In this document: one piece after another, positions 57,235 through 64,000 of the stretch
Numbering within the stretch: position 1 is the stretch's first letter
Layout: each line of letters starts with the position of its first letter
NCBI GenBank assembly: GCA_034509735.1
Contig: JACGWO010000008.1
Coordinates: forward strand, 13,217,864-13,281,863
DNA from: Sesamum alatum
Lineage: Eukaryota > Streptophyta > Magnoliopsida > Lamiales > Pedaliaceae
Direction: 5' to 3'
Length of the DNA stretch: 64,000 bases
Made by a program: the position numbers and the translations under genes
The notes under the pieces: generated by a model
What the model saw: the letters and a program-made list of their open reading frames with translations, nothing else
Databases searched by the model: none
What the model was told of the DNA's origin: nothing

Positions 57235-57484
57235 CATATTAATAAATTGAAATCGAGTTGATAAAATTGAAGACTCACATTTAAAAGATAGTGAGATTAA
57301 ATCCTATAAATATAGATTTATTTATATAATAGTTGTATTTCTTTTGAATAAATTTATTGATTTGAACTTATTAATATATTAAATTATTTTTTGAATTTGT
57401 AGAACTGAATAATGTCGTAATAAACTGAATCTTATAAACGGAAAATGAATAAATTTTGAAATTAAAAAATTATCTATCTATCTA

Positions 57485-57687
57485 TCTATACTATATATTA
57501 AGGGAGAGCACCTTTTTGGTATCTCTCCCATTTTGGTCTATTTTTTTATTTTATATTTTTTTATAATCTAACTTCCCACTCCCTCATTTTTTTTTAGATC
57601 ATTATTTTTTTTTCAATTTTCATTCATCTTTTTTATCATATTTTTTATACATTAAATATTAATTTATTGTTTTATATATATTTCATT
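57485..57687 (+). mobile_element. Helitron-like fragment, 5' end only
   Basis: Starts TCTATACTATATATTAAGGG after a TATC microsatellite, then GAGCACCTTTTTGGT. Cut at the start of the next related copy. Confidence 0.55.
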
Positions 57688-57958
57688 TATACTATATATT
57701 AAGGGGAGCACCTTTTTGGTGTCTCTCCCATTTTGATTTTTTTTTCTATTTTTTTTTTTTTTGTAATCCTAACTCCCACTCCCCCATTTTCCTTAGATCG
57801 TTATTTTTTTTTTCAACTTCCATTCATCTTTTTTATCATACTTTATATAAATTAAATATTAATTTATTATTTTGTATATATTTTATTAAATAATAAATAT
57901 TTTATTTTAAATAATATTTATAGAAGTTACACACATGTTAAGTATGCCAAATTACTAG
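57688..57958 (+). mobile_element. Helitron-like copy, 271 bp
   Basis: Starts TATACTATATATTAAGGGGA and shares GCACCTTTTTGGTGTCTCTC with its neighbours. Ends in CTAG at 57955-57958 followed by T. The initial TC has been lost. Confidence 0.6.
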
Positions 57959-59157
57959 TACTATATACTAAGGGAGAACACCTCTTTGGTGTCTCTCTCA
58001 ATTTTGGTCTTTTTTTTTAATTTTTTTATTTAACTTCCCACTCCCCATTATCTTTTGATAGTTGTTTTTTTCAAATTTTTTTCATCTTTTTTGCACCATT
58101 TTCTTAGAAATTTAATATTAATTTATTATTTTATATACTTTATTAAATAATAAAATTTTATAAATATTTTATTTTAAATAGTATTATAGAAAATGCACGG
58201 AAGAATTACACTTTTGGCCCCTCCTTAATACCACTAAAACAGTTTTGGTCCCTCTTCATTCCCGAGTTATACATTTGGTCCCAATTAGATATATTTTTGA
58301 ACACTCTTAGTCCTACCGCAACTCTCTGTTAAGAGTTTACGGAAACGCACGTGCTGCGCATGTGAGGCTGATTTTGGGGGAAAATTTATTGCATTTTGGT
58401 GCATAAATTGGTTGGCCTTGACTATAAAGCCATTTTGGCACCAAATCCTCTCTAAAAAAATTACAACCCCATCCTATTCCCACTCTCATAATTTAACCGA
58501 AATTTTGTTGTTCAATAACTTCAAAATCAAATTTCTAGCCATGAATAGAAGTTATTCAAATACTGATTTGGCCGATTTGATAATATAGTGTAATGTTGAT
58601 TTTTGTGAGTTTTGTTTTCTGTAAACTATTGTGGATGATGATAATGTAATGTTGTTGATTTTCTATACTAGTAATTTGATGTTATGGGATGATTGTGAAG
58701 TTTTGATTTCTAATATTTACTTCTACTCATGGCTAGAAATCAGTAAAAAATTAGTATTTAAATAACTTCTACTCATGGATGTAAATCTGATTTTGAAGTT
58801 GTTGAATAACAAAATTTCGGTCAAATTATAAAAGTGAGAATAGGGATGGGGTTGTAATTTTTTTAGAGAGAATTTGGTACCAAAATGGCTTTATAGTCAA
58901 GGCCAACCAATTTAGGCGCCAAAATGCAACAAATTTTCCTCCAAAATCAGCCTCACATGTGCAGCACGTGCGTTTTCCGTTAACTCTTAACGAAGAGTTG
59001 ATGGTAGGACCAAAAGTGTTCAATAATATGTCTAATTGGGACCAAAAGTGTAACTCGCAAATGAAGGAGGACCAAAACTGTTTTAGTGGTATTATGGAGG
59101 GACCAAAAGTATAATTCTCTCGAAAATGCACATATAGAGTGTGCCACCAATTACTTG
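57959..59157 (+). mobile_element. Helitron-like copy containing a foldback insertion
   Basis: Starts TACTATATACTAAGGGAGAA, shows GGTGTCTCTCTCAATTTTGG, and ends GCCACCAATTACTTG, homologous to the end of the preceding copy (GCCAAATTACTAG). The 923-bp element at 58199-59121 and its 10-bp duplication split it. Without that insertion it is ~270 bp. Confidence 0.65.
58199..59121. mobile_element. Foldback Mutator derivative, 923 bp
   Basis: Arms of ~390 bp: GAATTACACTTTTGGCCCCT at the left is mirrored by AGGGACCAAAAGTATAATTC at the right; GCACGTGC motifs near 58350 and 58965 mirror each other. The loop is ~150 bp (58570-58700). The flanks are exact 10-bp repeats GAAAATGCAC (58189-58198, 59122-59131), within the Mutator range. 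No gene; frames on either strand are arm sequence. Confidence 0.88.
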
Positions 59158-59998
59158 TATATTATAAGGAGTAGTATAGATAATTTATGCATGTATATAA
59201 CTTTCGTTTTTAAAATTATTGACAAATAATTAATATATTTTTATTGTTTATATCTTTTTATATTTTCTTAAATAAAGAGAGTATTTTGAAAAGTATATTA
59301 AAAATAAATGAAGTAATTAAAGTACTGAAGATGAAAAAAATTGTAATAGAAAAAAGAGAGAAATATGCCGTAGAAGAAAAATAAAGATAATTTTTGAAAA
59401 TTGGAGAGAGAAAAATGATAAAAAAAAATTATGTAGAAATAGATTTATCGAATCAAAGGCACTAAATCATTACAAGAAGAAATCCAAAAATAATAAAATA
59501 CATTGTTAATATTCTTTTATAGGGGCAAATTTATATGTCAAGTTTATTGCTTTAAATAGCTTTACTGCATTACATTTAAAGCCATCCAAAAGCGCTATAT
59601 TCGTAAATCCAAACGAAAATAGTGAAACTTTCACTCAACCCTTGATTTAAAAAATTAACATAATAAATAAACAATCATTCCGTTGGTAGATGTATTGGTA
59701 ATATATATATATGTATATATATATATATTTATCGTATTTACGTACCAATCCAAGTTTGAGATCAAGACTTCTTGTAGAAGATTTTCAACTCAATCCGTTG
59801 AGTTGGTCCCTAGGACTGCATTTACTTCAAAGGAGTTGCCATGATGTTCCTAAAGATGAGCCCAAATCTCTTGTTTACTTGCACTTGAGTTGACCCGCTT
59901 CACATCAACTAGGCCCATGATTTGTGGGGATGCATAGATATTTTCCATGCCACCGAGCTTGGTGGGATTTCAAATTCCACCAGCCCACTTAATTGGGA
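59158..59998. other. No gene seen
   Basis: AT-rich DNA with a TA microsatellite (59701-59728) and no recognised gene. Confidence 0.5.
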
Positions 59999-60311
59999 CT
60001 AGTACATGTGACACACTCAAATGTGTGTGTAAAATTAATTTAAAATTTTATAAATAAGTATTATTTTAAAAATATATTAATTAGATAAATAAAATATTAA
60101 AAATAAATATGAAAAAATATTCAAGAAAAATGGGAGAAGAAAATGGATGTAAAAGTTGAGGGGAGAGAAAATGAGAAGTTGAGAGGAGAGAGAAAAATGA
60201 AAATTGAGAAGGGAGAGAAAAAAATTAATAAAATATTAAAATAATAAAAAATTGGCAGACCATAAAATTGAAGACACCAATATGGTGCTCTTCAATTATA
60301 TATTGTATAGA
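59999..60311 (-). mobile_element. Non-autonomous Helitron, 313 bp
   Basis: On the minus strand starts TCTATACAATATATAATTG (60311) with GAGCACCATATTGGTGTC close behind, as in the 57485 family. Ends CTAG (59999-60002), with the hairpin CACACATTTGAGTGTG shortly before. Flanked by A and T. Confidence 0.7.
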
Positions 60312-62250
60312 TAAGAAATCAATTTACATTTGTCTCCCCGTTATGAAAAAAAAAGATCTAAGTTACCCTTGGCTTTCATCCTATCTACATAATTGCCTGA
60401 TTTTTTGGTAGTAGAGAAAATCATGGAAGAGAAGCTTCTTCATATGTTTAAACATCCCCATCTATGAAAGAATGTGCGCCTACAATTTTAACTATCCGGT
60501 TGATGAGCTAAACTGAAGAGATGAATGTTGTATTCAGGAGATCTAAGCTGGATAAACTTGTTTACGAAGTAAGTATGAGATGCATAGAGTTGTGTTGTTC
60601 TTTGGATTTTTATTTATTTATTTTTTTGAATGTGATAAATATGCCATTGGTAGTTGCGATCAAAAGTTCTTTGGTATTAAGAATTCTTTAACGTAACCAC
60701 TTTGGTTTTGTTTTTTGTTTGTGTAATAGGTAAGAAATTTTTAGTTAGTTGAGCTTGTAAGTATAGTGTGCATCTTGCCACTGATCTTGTTGTCTTTTAG
60801 TTATTGTGCATCTAAGAGGTATGACCTTTAATTCTGTTGTGCAAGTATGAATGTCAGTTTCATATATTTTTTGTCATGTATTCATCTTTTGGAGCAAAGA
60901 GTGCATTTCATTTTGGTCACAGTACATCATTCAGGAGATTTATTGTTTCTGACTGGGTTATTGTTATATTGCCTTGCTAATAACTCTTCTAAATTGTGTT
61001 TTTGTTAAAAAATTGGTACAAGCATGAGTTGTATGGTCGATTCATTATACTTCACATGTATATTCCCATACTCCTTTCCGTATGTGTTAATTTTTTTATG
61101 TGTAAATTCTCCCACTTGTTTGTTGTTATTAGTATATGATGGAGCCTTCCCAACTTGATGAAATTGTCGTTTCTCATTGTTGTTCATGTGACTATGATTG
61201 AAATTGTTAAGTTTTTTGTCCGCGCTCTACATCGTTTATAGGCATCTTTACACTGTGAATCAAAGTGAGAGACGGGTTCGTGCACATTCTTACCTTATGT
61301 AAAGTAGCATCGATAGCCGACTGAAGTTCTTCTGATCGTTGTTTGAACTTAGTGATGGGAGTGGCATCGATAACCTTCATATGAATAGGAACGCTTTTGG
61401 TAGGTGAACGAAGAATCATGTTAGAATACCAGAGGGATCTCCAAAGTACAAATCATGTTAATGTGAGCGAACATGTCACTGTGGTTCTTTGTGTTTCTCC
61501 AAAGCGTAATGCTAGTGAGTTGCATTGTGTTCATAGATTGGTTCTTTGTGTTTCTCCAAAACTAGTAGAAGGCTAACGTTGTTGTGCTCAAAGTTATGGA
61601 AGTGATAGCATTGACACATGCATAAGATATGATGGCATTTATAGTGAAGGGGTAAACATCTTTTCTGGTCAGTCATGTGGGCAGTTGATCTAGACTGGGA
61701 GACAACATTATGGAATAGTTGACAAAAACATACCAAAACACTCAACACAACATTGGACATTTGCTATACTAATGCTACAAGAATAAGTCGATTCAGTGTG
61801 CTTATTCTAGCCAAATCTATGAAAGAATATTGCCTGGGTGAGTTATACGTGAGTTGCAGCGTGTTCATAGATTGGGTAGAAACAATTAAAAAAATGGATC
61901 GAATGCTAGTGAGATTACACTATGTAATATACGATTTTAACTGTTGTCATGATAACTTAGAATAATATCACTTAGGATCAACTTTTAAAATTCAAGAACA
62001 TGTCCTAATTTTATACAAACATCTCTATAATCAAAAGAACGTACGCAAGCCACAACAAGATCACCACATTCATGATAATACACAATTATCCAACATGTGG
62101 CATCGTTCATTTTTCCACTACATATTTAACATAATCTTCTTAACACAAGCACAACTTCTACTATTATAGCTTCAAAATGTAGATTAACATAAGAGTGATT
62201 AGAGATGATACTACAAACAACAAAAGGGTCCGCTTATTTCTCCATTCACA
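60312..62250. other. No gene supported
   Basis: Low-GC sequence with several short frames (61419-61207 and 61760-61512 on minus; 61753-61965 on plus), none with a domain. GGTTCTTTGTGTTTCTCCAA occurs twice (61481, 61539) as part of an imperfect local duplication. Confidence 0.45.
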
Positions 62251-62716
62251 TTATTTCAATGCCTCCTCCAGTTGGTTATGATTCAATCGGAGTTTGTCGT
62301 ACGAATTGAGACGTTTCAATAATCCTGATTTTACTCATTTTTCTCTGTACACATCGATAGATCAACCCACTCAAATGCTCCACAATAGCATCCCTTTAAG
62401 AGAAATTATAGAAATATAAAGAACAATGTAGATATGGCTTTTCATAAACGTTCAACAATCGAACTATATACCAAAACTATGATAATGCCATAATTATACT
62501 TATGTTACTACCCGGACAACCTTAGAACCGTCTACCAGGGTTGACATTTCTCCATGATGTTCTCATTTGTAGTTCTTGCCCATAGCCACAAAGCCGGTTG
62601 CTCTCACATTTACTGTCATGCTCATAGTTTGTCGAATTGGCGCTTTCACAATCAATATTTCTATAGAACATCGAAGTTGATTCACGTTTGTTTTTATGTG
62701 ACATAGCACCCCTCAA
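62251..62716 (-). pseudogene. GRF-type zinc-finger protein, degenerate
   Basis: The minus-strand exon from 62716 encodes a GRF zinc finger (LCGYGQELQMRTSWRNVNPGRRF) followed by a stop where related proteins have an aromatic residue, then GCPGS and a possible donor (GTAGTA, ~62515). A second exon near 62395-62251 supplies CYCGAFEWVDLSMC and, in a shifted frame, SGLLKRLNSYDKL and NQLEEALK. GRF fingers bind single-stranded nucleic acid in other proteins; small plant GRF proteins have no clear function. Stop and frameshift make it non-functional. Confidence 0.6.
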
Positions 62717-63089
62717 TATCTATTATAAACCAACATAAATGAGGATGTTATGTAAAGCCCAACAATACCTAAATCCAACCACTACATCCCAACGAGACAG
62801 GATGATAGACTTGTCGACAAGTAAAATTTCATGCCCAATTGAATGAGGACAAGTATAAAATAATATATTGAGTATCAATTATATTTTTTTTCTATTTATA
62901 TTTTAGAAGTTACTAAATTAATTCCAAGTGTAAATAATTAACTTAATTGATATTTTAACATATATTATGCCGTCAAATAGATGGCTGAAAGTGTCAAAAT
63001 TCAAGTATTTCGGCCAATAGAATCGTACTTCTCAACCAAAGATTTAAGCCCATCAAATAACACCATGTGGAGCAACTGCATGTACGCTC
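62717..63089. other. No gene seen
   Basis: Spacer of AT-rich DNA before the LTR below. The left border of that LTR may lie in this stretch. Confidence 0.4.
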
Positions 63090-63826
63090 TAATCAAATCA
63101 AGAAAAATTACTTGATATTTATCTCTAGAAAATACAAATACTCAAGAGATAATGTTAAATTGATCAATCATGTCATGCCACATAGTTGATGTATTTATCT
63201 CTGTAAATTAAATTATAAGATATAATATCAAAGGTGTTCAAGTGCACCACCACTCTACTTCTTTGACTCCTATATAAAGGGGTTCTCCTGAAGCTTATTC
63301 AACACACATTGAACATACAAGTAAATACACAAGTAAGAGAGCATTCAAGTAGTCTCAAAATCATCTCAAGTGCAAATCAAGGAAGATCGACGACGTTCAA
63401 GGGAAAAATCAAGGTGTTCGTGGTGAAAATCATCCAAAATTCAATATTTGATTCGAGAAGAAGTCGGAAGACTCAAGACTTAACGTTATCAAGACACAAT
63501 CCACCTTGACGGGAGACCAAAGTTTCAAATCCACCAAGAAACGTTCAAGTTCAAGTTAAATATTCCAAGTTTATAGCGTTTAATTTGGGAACAAGTCAAA
63601 ATACCCTCGATTTAATGTTGTTTGAAAATCGAAGTCAACGTCGAAGGAATTAAAACATCAAGTTCCACCTCCGAAGTTGCCAATTAACGATCGTCTTCTT
63701 GAAGTGAAGAATCATAGGATTCGATAGAAATTCGTACCCAATTTTACCTATCAAATACATATTTTTATTTGCACTAATTTTCTTGTGTACTGATTTTCAG
63801 ACACGAAAATTTATGTTCACACATTT
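63090..63826 (+). repeat. 5' LTR region, second copy of the 38400 Ty3 family
   Basis: Similar to 38400-39140 throughout, with many substitutions. TATA box CTATATAAAGGGG near 63270. Ends before TTTTGGCACGCTTGGTGGGA. Confidence 0.7.
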
Positions 63827-64000
63827 TGGCACGCTTGGTGGGATCATCTCGACCTCTCACCTCTTCTCTTCACAAAAACAAGTTCGACATTTTAGTGGAG
63901 ACGAAGAAAAATCTTTCAAACTTTCCAAATTCAAATATCATATGTCAAGCTTGAAAGCTTCTTCTCAACAAAATAATCATATGGGACCAAAAGATGGTGT
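63827..64000 (+). other. Primer site and start of leader/gag, Ty3 element cut by window end
   Basis: TGGCACGCTTGGTGGGATC at 63827 resembles 39141. The sequence following corresponds to the leader upstream of the gag ATG at 39206. The rest of the element lies beyond the window. Confidence 0.6.

Noticed and set aside
58826..59131. 101-codon minus-strand frame
   Set aside because: It is one arm of the foldback element at 58199-59121.
61207..61419. 70-codon minus-strand frame
   Set aside because: No recognised domain and no exon neighbours; left unannotated.

Overview
The window is nuclear DNA of a flowering plant, most likely a eudicot. Evidence is the AT-rich background, the GT-AG introns, and lineages of LTR retrotransposons, Mutator-like elements (MULEs) and Helitrons typical of plants. 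Two conserved host genes are recognisable: a Yippee-like zinc-binding protein (+, 49035-49946, two coding exons) and a WNK-family protein kinase (-, 55480-52229, six coding exons, 630 aa). A 49-codon three-exon ORF (50734-51132) and a broken GRF-type zinc-finger gene (62251-62716) are weaker calls. Almost everything else is transposable-element DNA, much of it nested.

Layout. 1-5253: a Ty3/gypsy chromovirus (-) whose LTR-flanking repeat runs on into the end of pol, pointing to an LTR-sharing tandem copy. 5364-7407: a MULE transposase relic and two inverted-repeat MITEs. 8048-15427: a young Ty1/copia element (-) with 548-bp LTRs and TSD ATAAT. 15640-18573: an older copia relic (-) whose gag is split by a 1.54-kb foldback element (16680-18221, 9-bp TSD). 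20483-23227: a solo LTR with TSD TTTCA. 23744-33606: an old Ty3/gypsy element (-), also with TSD TTTCA, carrying a nested Tat/Retand-like Ty3/gypsy element (+, 26162-31026, TSD GATCT). The 3' UTR of that inner element holds about 1.7 kb of hairpin-forming tandem repeats. 33668-38275: a nearly complete MULE with an interrupted transposase gene. 38400-40530: 5' part of another Ty3/gypsy element (+), followed by a ~50-bp satellite array. A copia element with identical LTRs (40853-45779, TSD ATGAG) has landed in that array. 46041-48047: gag, PBS and probable LTR of a Tat-like element (-). 48400-56100: the genic island. 56235-60311: a cluster of Helitron-like elements and two foldback MULE derivatives nested in each other. 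62251-62716: GRF zinc-finger pseudogene. 63090-64000: start of a second copy of the 38400 Ty3 family.

How it fits together. The genic island of about 8 kb lies between two mobile-element landscapes. Insertion order can be read from nesting: the 23744 element is older than the Tat-like element inside it; the 15640 copia relic is older than its foldback; the 40573 satellite is older than the copia in it. Long inverted repeats that could fold into double-stranded RNA recur three times, each with 9-10-bp duplications typical of Mutator. The most unusual structure is the hairpin array in the Tat-like 3' UTR, where several variants change both sides of a stem together. Many coding breaks in the young elements lie in homopolymer runs, so some may be assembly errors.
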